From Hyphomicrobium sp. (GTDB taxonomy: Bacteria > Pseudomonadota > Alphaproteobacteria > Rhizobiales > Hyphomicrobiaceae), in contig JABFRT010000004.1 of NCBI GenBank assembly GCA_013141015.1, positions 161,383 through 225,382 on the forward strand: a DNA stretch of 64,000 nt, given 5' to 3'. The position numbers and the translations under genes were made by a program. This document shows positions 51,913-60,520 of this stretch, one piece after another. The first letter of the stretch is position 1; each line of letters opens with the position of its first letter. Under the pieces are notes generated by a model. That model did not search any database. It had not been told where the DNA came from and saw only the letters and a list, made by a program, of their open reading frames with translations.

Positions 51913-52755
51913 CTATTTCACCTCTGGCGCCGCAATTTCCCCGCGCCACACGCGGTCGATCCAGGCGTTGATCGCTTCAAATGACCCAAACAGATACTGA
52001 TCGTTGTGGCCTGCGCCCGGCAACACCACGATCTCTTTGGGGGCGTTGGCTTCGGCAAAAAGCGCGCGCCCCATCGTGGCGGGCGTCACTTCATCCAATT
52101 CGCCGTGCAGCACGAACACCGGCACTGTGACGCGCTTGATGTGGTCGCGGCTCATGTACCAGTCCTTGAGCAGCAGCCGCACTGGCAACCACGGATACGA
52201 TAACTTCGCGTGCTCCAACAGCGACGTGAACGGGCTATCAAGCACCAGCGCCCGCACCGGCCTGGCGGCCGCCACCTGAATGCCGACCGCCGCCCCGAGC
52301 GACTCGCCGTAGATGATGATGTCGCCCGCCGCGATGCCGTCGCCGATCAGCGTATCGTATGCCAGCAGCGCATCGGCCACGTTGGCGGGTTCCGTTGGCG
52401 TGCCCGTCGAGCCACTATAGCCGCGATAGGCCATCATCAGCATGCCGCGTCCGCGATCCAGATATTTGCGGATCCGGTCGCGGCGGATTTCCAACGCGCC
52501 GCCGTTGCCGTGGAAATAGAGGATGGTCGGTTGGCCGGGCTGTGCCTTGCCGTACCAGGTGATGATTTTTTCGCCGTCGGGCGTCTCAAGTACGCGCTCT
52601 ATCACGCCGGTCAGCCCAACATCGGCTGGCTGCGTGCGCGTTGGGTCCGCCACATAGATCAAACGCCGCTGCAGAACGTACATCGCGGCCATGACCGCCG
52701 CGTATGTGACGACGGCAACAATCAGCAGCAGCTTCAGCACAGCGGCAATCTTCAT
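51913..52755 (-). CDS. Membrane-anchored alpha/beta hydrolase (BEM46/YfhR-like)
   Basis: 280 aa from the ATG at 52755 (GGAA 6 nt upstream); the frame is open to 52806. An N-terminal membrane anchor (VLKLLLIVAVVTYAAVMAAMYVL) and the RRLIYVADP motif are followed by the hydrolase core: oxyanion region YFHGNGGAL, nucleophile elbow YGESLGAAVG, Asp in HGELDEVTP and His in GAGHNDQY. It matches the prolyl-oligopeptidase-like BEM46 group of uncertain substrate. Confidence 0.87.
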   Translation of the reverse strand: MKIAAVLKLLLIVAVVTYAAVMAAMYVLQRRLIYVADPTRTQPADVGLTGVIERVLETPDGEKIITWYGKAQPGQPTILYFHGNGGALEIRRDRIRKYLDRGRGMLMMAYRGYSGSTGTPTEPANVADALLAYDTLIGDGIAAGDIIIYGESLGAAVGIQVAAARPVRALVLDSPFTSLLEHAKLSYPWLPVRLLLKDWYMSRDHIKRVTVPVFVLHGELDEVTPATMGRALFAEANAPKEIVVLPGAGHNDQYLFGSFEAINAWIDRVWRGEIAAPEVK

Positions 52756-53197
52756 CCCAGATTCCATTTTCCGCGCCACAATAGACATAGCGAGACACAC
52801 GCGCACGTGAGATAAGCTGCGGAATCATCGCCGCGCATCTCGCAACAGCGTGATTACGCAACGCGCATTGCAGCCGCCTCATGCGGAAAATTCCATTCAG
52901 GGCGTGCGCCGCGGGCGCGTTGACACTGCCTACCATTTTATGCGCGCGACATTGCCCGAGCGGCCGTTCTCAACGCGACTTGGCGCGCAAGGGGGCCAAG
53001 CGGAGCTCGCTGCGCTGCACGCACTGAACGTGTCTCACCCATCACGCAACCTCTGATTTTTCTTCGTTGCGGACTAATTGCCGTGGACGCTCTGTGGATA
53101 ACTTAGTTAACGTCGGGCTGTTGTTACGACGCTGCGGGGGCAGCACGCATTTAACCCGTGTCATAGGCGTTGCAGGAGTTTTAGGGGGCGTTTTCAC
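52756..53197. other. Intergenic region upstream of the low-GC lipoprotein gene
   Basis: 442 bp between divergent genes with no convincing ORF. Base composition falls towards the right end, in keeping with a boundary of acquired DNA near 53050. I see no tRNA, integrase remnant or direct repeat marking an insertion. Confidence 0.45.
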
Positions 53198-54265
53198 ATG
53201 CGTATGCGTTTTGTGCCGCGACAGCTGATGGCTGTCGTGATCGCAAGTATGTTGGGTGGTGGGTGTGGCTACGTCGATTTTTTCCAGCACCCGCGAGGGG
53301 TCGGGGTTTCCTCGCCCAACGAGATAGCGGCCTATTTCGAAGAAACAGAAAAGGCTGCAATCGTCATCAGTACGGGGCGGCGCCTCTCGGCCGGAGAATA
53401 CCTTATTGCAAGCATCGGTCATACGAACGAACGGTGCCACGACTTTTTCGATACTCTCGAAAGATTCAAGGATGACAATCGTTTGATGAATAAGGTGCTG
53501 ACCGCTGCAATCGCAGCGGGCGCTCCGCTACTCGGCCTAAATGCAGGAGGCCACGCAATTGCACAGTACACAAGCGCTATTTCTATCGCCAGCACGATCA
53601 ATACCGATACAGCCGATATTTACGCATTTTCTACGTTTAGAGAACACCTCAAATCTCATGTAACAGACGCGATGAGCAGCTTCCGAAACCGAAACGGCAT
53701 AACGACACTAACGCGGGGATTGGTAGGATTGAACGACTTTACGGCCGTTAGCGGCACCGGAAAAGTCAACCCAATAGACTTCCGATACAAAGGCCCAGCT
53801 TCCTGCCAAGCATATGAGACCAAAACGAAGGTAGCTAAGAAAACACAGATTGTGCTGACAGGAGCCGATGAGACCCCGGAGATTGATTCGTGTCGATTGA
53901 ATGGTTTTTTGGATTCGCAAGAACCAGTCCACGTCATGGTCGCACGCAATGTCGCAACCGAATACGCATCGCTCTGCTCTATCTCAAACATGAAGAAAAT
54001 TATAGTCGATGCATTCAATGCTACCGAAACAAAGGTCAAAGGCCCAGACACGTCTTCAACCACCACCACTGGAAAAGAAAAAGGACAAGCCGAAGCAGCA
54101 GCAGCGTCTGCAGCCAAGTCCGAGCAGCTTGCTCAGAACGCGGAATCCGAAGCAAAAAAGGCGGCAACTGATGCCGGCAAGGCCAAGTCAGTTGCAGATA
54201 TGGCAAATAAAAATGCCAATGATGCAAAGGACCTTGCTTCCGGTGCAAACTCGGACCCGAAGTAA
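53198..54265 (+). CDS. Hypothetical lipoprotein with Ala-rich coiled-coil tail, likely horizontally acquired
   Basis: 355 aa. The signal ends LGGGC-GYVDFF, so Cys23 is a lipidation site. Residues 40-270 form an unrecognised domain with an internal hydrophobic stretch (IAAGAPLLGLNAGGHAIAQY) and several cysteines. The tail from about 290 is Ala/Lys/Asn-rich coiled coil (SAAKSEQLAQNAESEAKKAA). Codon use is visibly AT-richer than that of its neighbours (AAT, ATA, ACA codons). The function is unknown. It could be a surface or periplasm-spanning protein; the coil resembles Lpp- or tail-fibre-like helices only in composition. Confidence 0.75.
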   Translation: MRMRFVPRQLMAVVIASMLGGGCGYVDFFQHPRGVGVSSPNEIAAYFEETEKAAIVISTGRRLSAGEYLIASIGHTNERCHDFFDTLERFKDDNRLMNKVLTAAIAAGAPLLGLNAGGHAIAQYTSAISIASTINTDTADIYAFSTFREHLKSHVTDAMSSFRNRNGITTLTRGLVGLNDFTAVSGTGKVNPIDFRYKGPASCQAYETKTKVAKKTQIVLTGADETPEIDSCRLNGFLDSQEPVHVMVARNVATEYASLCSISNMKKIIVDAFNATETKVKGPDTSSTTTTGKEKGQAEAAAASAAKSEQLAQNAESEAKKAATDAGKAKSVADMANKNANDAKDLASGANSDPK

Positions 54266-54291
54266 TGGTTCAGTTGTAAGTGTTTCGGCCC

Positions 54292-55665
54292 CTACCTCAC
54301 CAAATACCCAACCCGGTCCTTGTCCCTTGACCGCAGTCCCTCAAGCAGGCTGAAGATTTCTTCACCGTGCAGAGGGCGGCCGGTCTCCGCCACGCACGTG
54401 GCTTCGGTTTCCTGCAACTCGCGGTAGATCGGCTCGGCGGTTTGATGCAGCATGGCGACGGCGGCAACCGTGCGCCTCGGCATATTTCGCGGCACGCGCG
54501 GGAACAGCCCCGATAACATCTGCTTGGCGCCGTCCGACAGATACGACGACATGCGCCCGAAGCGCGAGATCAGGCGCACCAGCGTCGTCTCCTCGAAGTG
54601 CAAGCCGTCGCGCTCCATCCACTCAAACAGTTTGTCCATCGTGAAGTCCTGCAAGCGGATGTTCGATGTTTCGCGATAGTCCTGCCATTCGGCCACCAGA
54701 TCGAACGCGCTTTCGATATCAATGTCGGCCGGCGCATACGTCATCTCGGCCTTGACGCCGATGCGATCGAGAAAATCCCGGTTTTTCATGGCGATCTGCG
54801 TTGGATACCGCGGCAGAACGCAGGTGCCGTTGCTGCCTTTGGTGAACGCATAGCGCACCAGCTTCGAGCAGAAGAAGTTGCGTCCGTCATCAAGTTGCAT
54901 CGAAAAATCGTAATGGATGCGCCGGTGCCCGAAGCCGCGTGATCGCTGCACCATGTCATGGACCAGCTCAGCGGCGCGCGCGGCCATGTCCGCATCCTTG
55001 TGGCGATAGAGCACGGCGCGCACAACGCCATGATCAAGCGCATGCGCAAGCGTATTGATGGTCGCGCCATCTTCGATCAGGCTTTCAACCAGCCAATGGC
55101 CACCATCTTTATCAATGTAGACGATGCCGGTGTGGCTGAACTGACTATCGCCTGATCCGATGCGCGCAATCGCGGCCGAGTTATGGGCGCGTCCGCGCAC
55201 CAGCACCACGTCGCCCGAGCGGAAGGCCAAGTCCTTGCCGTTGTAAAACGGCCAGTTGACCAGCGTGTTGCGATCCTTGCCGGTGAACGGCCGCAGCGCA
55301 AAATCTGCTTCAGCGACACGCGCATTGCCAATCGCAATCTCACCGAGCATGTCGGTGACATAGCGCAAAATCCGGAACACATCGCGCAAGCCCTGCACGA
55401 CCGTGTCCGACATGAAACCGCGCTTTTCAAAATCCGCTATGCGCGACCTCAAGCCGACGCGCAAATCAAACAGGCGGTACATGATATCTGGCGCGGCCAT
55501 GCGCACCGCCAGGATGTCGTGGTCTGAAAATTTGGCGGTCGCAACCGTCTCGTACATTTTGCCGAGATTGCGGGCCAGGGCCTCAGGCCCAACCACCGGT
55601 GCGTAAGCGAGCAGCTCCAGCCGCTCCAAATCGCGAACAAACGTGTGAGACGCAGTCGACGCCAC
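54292..55665 (-). CDS. YiiX/YebB-like permuted papain (NlpC/P60 superfamily) protein
   Basis: 457 aa. The central domain (about 145-285) has AFRSGDVVLVRG, SQFSHTGIVYID with the catalytic-type His and FFCSKLVRYAF with the Cys, the order expected for permuted papain-like YiiX enzymes (amidases or acyl-thioesterases of lipids or peptidoglycan). Helical regions on both sides (1-140 and 310-457) are not recognised and make the protein about twice the family size. No signal peptide is visible, so a cytosolic site is likely. Confidence 0.8.
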   Translation of the reverse strand: MASTASHTFVRDLERLELLAYAPVVGPEALARNLGKMYETVATAKFSDHDILAVRMAAPDIMYRLFDLRVGLRSRIADFEKRGFMSDTVVQGLRDVFRILRYVTDMLGEIAIGNARVAEADFALRPFTGKDRNTLVNWPFYNGKDLAFRSGDVVLVRGRAHNSAAIARIGSGDSQFSHTGIVYIDKDGGHWLVESLIEDGATINTLAHALDHGVVRAVLYRHKDADMAARAAELVHDMVQRSRGFGHRRIHYDFSMQLDDGRNFFCSKLVRYAFTKGSNGTCVLPRYPTQIAMKNRDFLDRIGVKAEMTYAPADIDIESAFDLVAEWQDYRETSNIRLQDFTMDKLFEWMERDGLHFEETTLVRLISRFGRMSSYLSDGAKQMLSGLFPRVPRNMPRRTVAAVAMLHQTAEPIYRELQETEATCVAETGRPLHGEEIFSLLEGLRSRDKDRVGYLVR

Positions 55666-55906
55666 GGCAACAACTCCCTGAATGCGAGGCGGTTATAGCA
55701 GAGCAATGCGATCCGCCGCACCACTCCGGCGACGGCGGAGCGTCGGCTGTGGCGGCAAAAGCTCAGCGGCTCCACAGCGGGCCACGGCGGACGGCTTCAA
55801 TTGTCACGTTCCGGCCACGCCAGCCCCCAATCGCAACGCTGCCATATGGGCACCGTATCGCGGCTGCGCCGTTCCTTGCTACGCTCTTGGCCATTGGGGT
55901 TTGGGT

Positions 55907-56704
55907 GTGCGTACTGTGCGGCGTTTATTTTTGACATTCGCGGCGGCGCTTGGCTGCCTTTTAGCGCCGCAACAGGCTGCGGCGGCTGAGCTGCGCATCA
56001 CGCTCAATGAGCTGGCGGGCGTCGTGCAAGCGGTGCTCGGCCCCTCGAAACTGCATCTCGACAACAAGCCGGGCGGCCTTTTCAGCGGCGGGACCGGATC
56101 ATCGTGGACGATTGCTGGCAAAGAAACCGCCATTCCGCTGCCGGCCAAATCGTTCAGGCTGATGGGTTCTACCTACGCCTATTACGTCGAAGACCTCAAT
56201 TCGAAGTCGATTTCCGTTACAGCTGCACCCGCCGCTGTGCGCTTGATGCTGGCGTTTGAAGACAAGGCCGCCGATCTCAAAGGCGCGTGCGTATCCGGCG
56301 ACTGCGGACTTGCGACGGCGTTGCCGAAAATCATTTGGAAGAGCGGCACCGTAACAATTGACGTTGTGCCGGTGCGGCTCGGCTCCAGCATCACCCTGCA
56401 AGTCAAGAACGTCGCGATTGGCGGCCTGATGAGCGCCAAGTGCGGCGGCGCTGGAATCATCGCAGATGGTGCGTGCTCGGTTGCTTTGACATTTGCCAAG
56501 CGCACGATTGCCAATTTGAAGCCCGAGATCGCAGCGACATTGAAGGCCAAGGTCAACGACAGCGCGACTCAGGAAGCCGTTGCTAATGGCCTGAAGACAT
56601 ATCTGGCCGTCGGGCCCGCTGGCGAAATCGCAATTACCGGCGTGACCAGCGACGCCAAGTCGGTGCGCATCACGTTCGCGCTTCCAGGCGACGCGGGCGG
56701 TTGA
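55907..56704 (+). CDS. Hypothetical exported protein
   Basis: 265 aa from a GTG at 55907 (GGGG about 6 nt upstream); a second GTG is at 55916. A signal peptide (RRLFLTFAAALGCLLAPQQAAAA) precedes a beta-rich body with pseudo-repeats (LRITLNELAGVVQAVLG, VTIDVVPVRLGSSITLQVKNV, ISITLRF-like end VRITFALPG) and four cysteines in two pairs (GACVSGDCG; KCGGAGIIADGAC). No family was recognised. The next, truncated gene starts 10 bp later on the same strand. Confidence 0.65.
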   Translation: MRTVRRLFLTFAAALGCLLAPQQAAAAELRITLNELAGVVQAVLGPSKLHLDNKPGGLFSGGTGSSWTIAGKETAIPLPAKSFRLMGSTYAYYVEDLNSKSISVTAAPAAVRLMLAFEDKAADLKGACVSGDCGLATALPKIIWKSGTVTIDVVPVRLGSSITLQVKNVAIGGLMSAKCGGAGIIADGACSVALTFAKRTIANLKPEIAATLKAKVNDSATQEAVANGLKTYLAVGPAGEIAITGVTSDAKSVRITFALPGDAGG

Positions 56705-56714
56705 CTTCAGTGCG

Positions 56715-57010
56715 ATGGCTGACACCGCCCCCATAAGCCCCGCTAATTCGCTGCCGCGCACGTTCCGCTTTCAGCTGACCAAGGACGACATCGCGGCGCG
56801 CATCCGCTTGTTCCGATCAGTCGAGCAGACGACGATGCGCAATTTTCTCATCATCTACCTTACCACGTGCGGGGCCGCGGGTTGGTTTCAGCACGAGTTG
56901 CCGGACACATGGCGGTGGCTGCTCAAGTCAGACACCGGCTTCGCAATCGCAGCGTTTCTATTCTGGCTGATCGTATTCCAGATCATCTCGCGCATCCGCC
57001 GGGTCGTGCG
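56715..57010 (+). pseudogene. Truncated membrane-protein gene running into antisense pntB
   Basis: The first 95 or so codons look like a real protein: a charged start (TFRFQLTKDDIAARIRLF) and two hydrophobic helices (RNFLIIYLTTCGAAGWF and FAIAAFLFWLIVFQII), similar in style to YcxB-like proteins. After RIRR the frame continues only as the antisense of pntB until 57692, so the native C-terminal half is missing. The break falls near 57010, where the last conserved pntB codons lie on the other strand. It could be a deletion remnant or a short gene with an overlong tail. Confidence 0.55.
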
Positions 57011-58421
57011 CCTTGGCGATTTCTTCGGTCATCTTCTTGGCGTCGCCCAGCACCATGACGGTGTTGTCGCGATAGAAGACGGCGTTGTCGATGCCGGCAT
57101 AGCCGGATGCCAGCGAACGCTTGTTGAAGAATACCGTCTGCGCCTTCCAGACCTGCAAGACGGGCATGCCGTAGATCGGCGAGGTCTTGTCGTCTTCGGC
57201 GGCCGGGTTGACGACGTCGTTGGCGCCGATGACATAAACCGCGTCGGCCTGCGCGAACTCGCTGTTGATGTCTTCAAGTTCGAACACTTCGTCATACGGC
57301 ACGTTGGCTTCAGCCAGCAGCACGTTCATGTGGCCCGGCATACGGCCCGCGACCGGGTGGATCGCATACTTCACTTCAACGCCTGCCTTCTTCAACGTGT
57401 CAGCCATTTCGCGCAATGCGTGTTGGGCCTGCGCGACCGCCATACCGTAGCCCGGCACAATGATGACCTTGGACGCATTCTTCATGACGTAGGCTGCATC
57501 TTCCGCCGAGCCGAGCTTGACCGGCTTTTGTTCGCCGCCGCCACCAGCACCTGCCGCCGCAGTTTCGCCGCCGAAGCCGCCCGCGATCACCGACAGGAAC
57601 TGACGGTTCATAGCCTTGCACATGATGTACGACAGGATCGCGCCCGACGAGCCGACGAGTGCGCCGGTGATGATCAGCGCGACGTTGGATAGCGTGAAAC
57701 CGATGCCGGCCGCCGCCCAGCCCGAGTATGAGTTGAGCATAGACACGACCACCGGCATATCGGCGCCGCCTATCGGAATGATGATCAGCACGCCAAACAG
57801 CAGCGATGCGGCAACGATCAGCCAGAACAGCAAGCCCGAACCGCCCGACGTGCAGAATGCGTAGACCAGATAAATGATCAGCAGGCCAAGCCCCGCGTTA
57901 ATCGCGTGGCGCATCGGCAGCATGATCGGCTTGCCCGACATGCGGCCCGAGAGTTTAGCAAACGCAATGACCGAGCCGGTGAAGGTGATGGCGCCGATGG
58001 CCGCGCCCAGCGCCATTTCAAGAAGGCTGGCACCCTTGACGCCTGCGGCCGGATTAGCGGGGTCGGCCAGAATGCCGAAGGCGCTCGGCGCGTACAGCGC
58101 GCCGGCGGCCACGAAAACAGCCGCCATACCGACCATCGAATGGAAGGCTGCGACCAACTCCGGCATCATGGTCATCGGAATTTCGCGCGCCGTTTTAGCG
58201 CCAATAAAACCACCGATGCCGAGGCCTGCGAGAACCAGGATCCAGGTGAGCACGCTTTGATCGCCAAGCTGCGCAATGGTCGTCAGGATGGCAATCGTCA
58301 TGCCGATCATGCCGAGCAGGTTGCCCTGACGCGAGGATGCCGGACTGGAAAGCCCGCGCAGCGCGAGAATAAACAGAACGCCCGAGGCGAGATAAAGCAG
58401 GGCGGCGAGATTGGCAGTCAT
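56958..58421 (-). CDS. pntB: NAD(P) transhydrogenase subunit beta
   Basis: 487 aa inner-membrane subunit of the proton-translocating transhydrogenase, which makes NADPH from NADH. Eight to nine N-terminal helices are followed by the NADP-binding domain III: VIIVPGYGMAVAQAQHAL, HPVAGRMPGHMNVLLAEANVPYD, VIGANDVVNPAA and KRSLASGYAGIDN. It is slightly longer than usual; the last 16 to 18 residues (DPADARDDLEYDQPE) follow the normal end of the family (GDAKKMTEEIAKA) and overlap the truncated gene on the other strand. AGGA precedes the ATG. Confidence 0.95.
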   Translation of the reverse strand: MTANLAALLYLASGVLFILALRGLSSPASSRQGNLLGMIGMTIAILTTIAQLGDQSVLTWILVLAGLGIGGFIGAKTAREIPMTMMPELVAAFHSMVGMAAVFVAAGALYAPSAFGILADPANPAAGVKGASLLEMALGAAIGAITFTGSVIAFAKLSGRMSGKPIMLPMRHAINAGLGLLIIYLVYAFCTSGGSGLLFWLIVAASLLFGVLIIIPIGGADMPVVVSMLNSYSGWAAAGIGFTLSNVALIITGALVGSSGAILSYIMCKAMNRQFLSVIAGGFGGETAAAGAGGGGEQKPVKLGSAEDAAYVMKNASKVIIVPGYGMAVAQAQHALREMADTLKKAGVEVKYAIHPVAGRMPGHMNVLLAEANVPYDEVFELEDINSEFAQADAVYVIGANDVVNPAAEDDKTSPIYGMPVLQVWKAQTVFFNKRSLASGYAGIDNAVFYRDNTVMVLGDAKKMTEEIAKAHDPADARDDLEYDQPE

Positions 58422-58494
58422 GATGCTCTGATCCTGGGCCTAATGAAATTCGTCAAAACGGGGATGAAGGCGAGAGTTATGAAACGCGCCGCCC

Positions 58495-58908
58495 CTACTT
58501 CTTCGCGGGCGCTTCTTTTTTCTTGTACATCGCGAGCATCCGGTTGGTGACCAGGAAGCCGCCGAAGATGTTGATCGCGGCCATGATCAGCGCGAGGAAG
58601 CCGAACACCTTGGCGACGAAGCTATCGGATGCCGTCAGGTTGACGCCGACGGCCAGCAGCGCACCAACCACGATCACCGACGAGATGGCGTTAGTCACGC
58701 TCATCAGCGGTGTGTGGAGTGCAGGCGTGACCGACCAGACCACGAAGTAGCCGACGAAGATCGCGATCACGAACACCATGAACTCGAACACGAACGGGCT
58801 GACCTGCTCGCCGCCAGCGGCAAACGCGGTGCCCGGCATCATTGCGATGGCGAGCACGGCAAGCGCGGCGGAATATGATTTCATCATAGACATCGGAATG
58901 TTCCTCAT
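58495..58908 (-). CDS. pntAB: NAD(P) transhydrogenase subunit alpha part 2 (membrane part)
   Basis: 137 aa from the ATG at 58908, which overlaps the pntAA stop (ATGA). It has a hydrophobic N-terminus ([17 protein letters not shown]), resembling an extra helix or signal, then three helices of the PntA C-terminal domain ([43 protein letters not shown] and [20 protein letters not shown]). [13 protein letters not shown] is diagnostic. Separate pntAA and pntAB genes are typical of alphaproteobacteria. Confidence 0.94.
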   Translation of the reverse strand: MRNIPMSMMKSYSAALAVLAIAMMPGTAFAAGGEQVSPFVFEFMVFVIAIFVGYFVVWSVTPALHTPLMSVTNAISSVIVVGALLAVGVNLTASDSFVAKVFGFLALIMAAINIFGGFLVTNRMLAMYKKKEAPAKK

Positions 58909-60044
58909 GGGCTCTTCGGCGCGAGGTTCGGGTGGACAATTGCGCCACCCTTGGCAACCAGCGTGCCCTTGATGATGTCGTCGTCCCAATTGACGGCGAG
59001 GGTCTTTTCCTTTTTGTCGATCATCAGGTCGATGAACGCCAAAAGGTTCTTGGCATAGAGGCTGGACGAATTGACCGCGATGGTGCCCGCCAGATTGAGG
59101 GGGCTCGAAATCTTGACGCCATTCGGCGTTTCAATGGTCTTACCGGGTTCGGTCAATTCGCAGTTACCGCCGCGCTCGGCCGCAAGGTCAATGATGATCG
59201 CGCCGGCCTTCATGCTTTCAACCATCGCACGCGTAATCAGTTTCGGCGCAGGGCGTCCCGGGATCAGCGCCGTCGTGATCACCATGTCCTGGATCTTGAT
59301 GTGGTTGGCGACCAGCTCGGCTTGCTTGGCCTGATATTCAGGGCTCATCGGCTTGGCGTATCCTGCAGCCGTCTGCGCCTGCTTGAACTCATCATCTTCG
59401 ACGGCAACAAACTTAGCGTTCAAAGATAGCACCTGCTCTTTCGTAGCTGGCCGAACGTCGGTGGCTGTCACTATTGCACCGAGACGTCTTGCCGTCGCGA
59501 TCGCTTGGAGCCCCGCGACACCCACGCCCATGATGAAGGCCCTTGCGGCCGGTATCGGACCGGCTGCCGTCGACATCATCGGCAGCGCCTGGCCGAACAT
59601 CGACGCCGCATCGACGACCGCCTTGTAGCCAGCGAGGTTGGCCTGCGAGGACAATACGTCCATCGACTGGGCGCGCGTGGTGCGCGGTATGAATTCCATT
59701 GAGAAGATCGACGCGCCGGTAGCGGCAAGCGAGTCCAAAGCCGCGCGGTCACCGTAGGGATCGATCATCGCGGCGACGATTGCGCCCGGCTTCAACGCCT
59801 TGATCTCGTCTTCCGAGGGGCGGCGCACCTTCAAAAGAATATCGGCTCCACCGAGCGCATCAGCGTGACTGACGACGTCGGCGCCAGCCGCCTTGTAAGC
59901 ATCATCTGAAAATCGCGAGCGCAGACCCGCGCCTGATTCAACGCGGACCTTCGCGCCGAGTGCGCTGAACTTCTTCACCGTTTCCGGCGAGACCGCAACG
60001 CGCGGCTCGTCGGCCGCTTCCCGGGTGACAGCAATCGTGACCAT
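58905..60044 (-). CDS. pntAA: NAD(P) transhydrogenase subunit alpha part 1 (NAD-binding)
   Basis: 379 aa from the ATG at 60044 (GGAAG just upstream); in-frame ATGs lie at 60056 and 60080. This is domain I of the transhydrogenase, homologous to alanine dehydrogenase: [51 protein letters not shown], the Rossmann [17 protein letters not shown] and the mobile-loop region [17 protein letters not shown] written in part. It is cytoplasmic, hands hydride to domain III of PntB, and is first of three genes in the operon. Confidence 0.95.
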   Translation of the reverse strand: MVTIAVTREAADEPRVAVSPETVKKFSALGAKVRVESGAGLRSRFSDDAYKAAGADVVSHADALGGADILLKVRRPSEDEIKALKPGAIVAAMIDPYGDRAALDSLAATGASIFSMEFIPRTTRAQSMDVLSSQANLAGYKAVVDAASMFGQALPMMSTAAGPIPAARAFIMGVGVAGLQAIATARRLGAIVTATDVRPATKEQVLSLNAKFVAVEDDEFKQAQTAAGYAKPMSPEYQAKQAELVANHIKIQDMVITTALIPGRPAPKLITRAMVESMKAGAIIIDLAAERGGNCELTEPGKTIETPNGVKISSPLNLAGTIAVNSSSLYAKNLLAFIDLMIDKKEKTLAVNWDDDIIKGTLVAKGGAIVHPNLAPKSP

Positions 60045-60166
60045 GAAGGCTTCCATTCGAGGGGGAACGGCCAAGACCATTGGCCGGATGCAATAAGGGC
60101 AGACCCATTCAAACTGGTCTGCCCTGGCTCAAGATCCTACTTGCCGGCAGGGTGCCGGACAAAACC

Positions 60167-60310
60167 TCAAACCAAGAAGAACTTCATGCCGGCCAACAGC
60201 ACGACTAAGCCGATGATGGCGTATTTGGTGAACTGCAGGAAGCCCGCATAGGTCCGGTTGTGCTCTGCGTAGTCCATGGCGTGATGACCTTTGGAAGTGT
60301 CGATGCTCAC
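60167..60310 (-). CDS. aa3-type cytochrome c oxidase subunit IV (small bacterial type)
   Basis: 47 aa from a GTG at 60310 with a strong GGGGAGG seven bases upstream. It contains MDYAEHNRTYAGFLQFTKYAI, the signature AEHxxTYxGF of the bacterial COX4_pro_2 family, then a single membrane helix (IIGLVVLLAGMKFFLV). It is a minor structural subunit of the aa3 oxidase; the catalytic subunits are elsewhere. Its position just upstream of pntAA is common in alphaproteobacteria. Confidence 0.88.
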   Translation of the reverse strand: MSIDTSKGHHAMDYAEHNRTYAGFLQFTKYAIIGLVVLLAGMKFFLV

Positions 60311-60520
60311 CGTGTAGCCTCCCCAGTTATATCGATGTTCTCTGGTGGCATTGGTAACGCAAAGCACCGGCCGCTTCAAGCCGAAGTGACCCCGCCATTG
60401 GGCCAAGGACCACGTTTGGCCAAGACTTTTACCAGCCGCAGCAGCCCCGCGGCCCCGCAAGGGCCGGATCGATGTGACTTTTGCGAGGCCCTTGGCCAGC
60501 GCCCGCGTTTGTGCGGCCGT

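Noticed and set aside
60340..60520. Possible gene or terminator between the oxidase subunit and kup
   Set aside because: No frame with a convincing start and no clear hairpin with a T-run was found.
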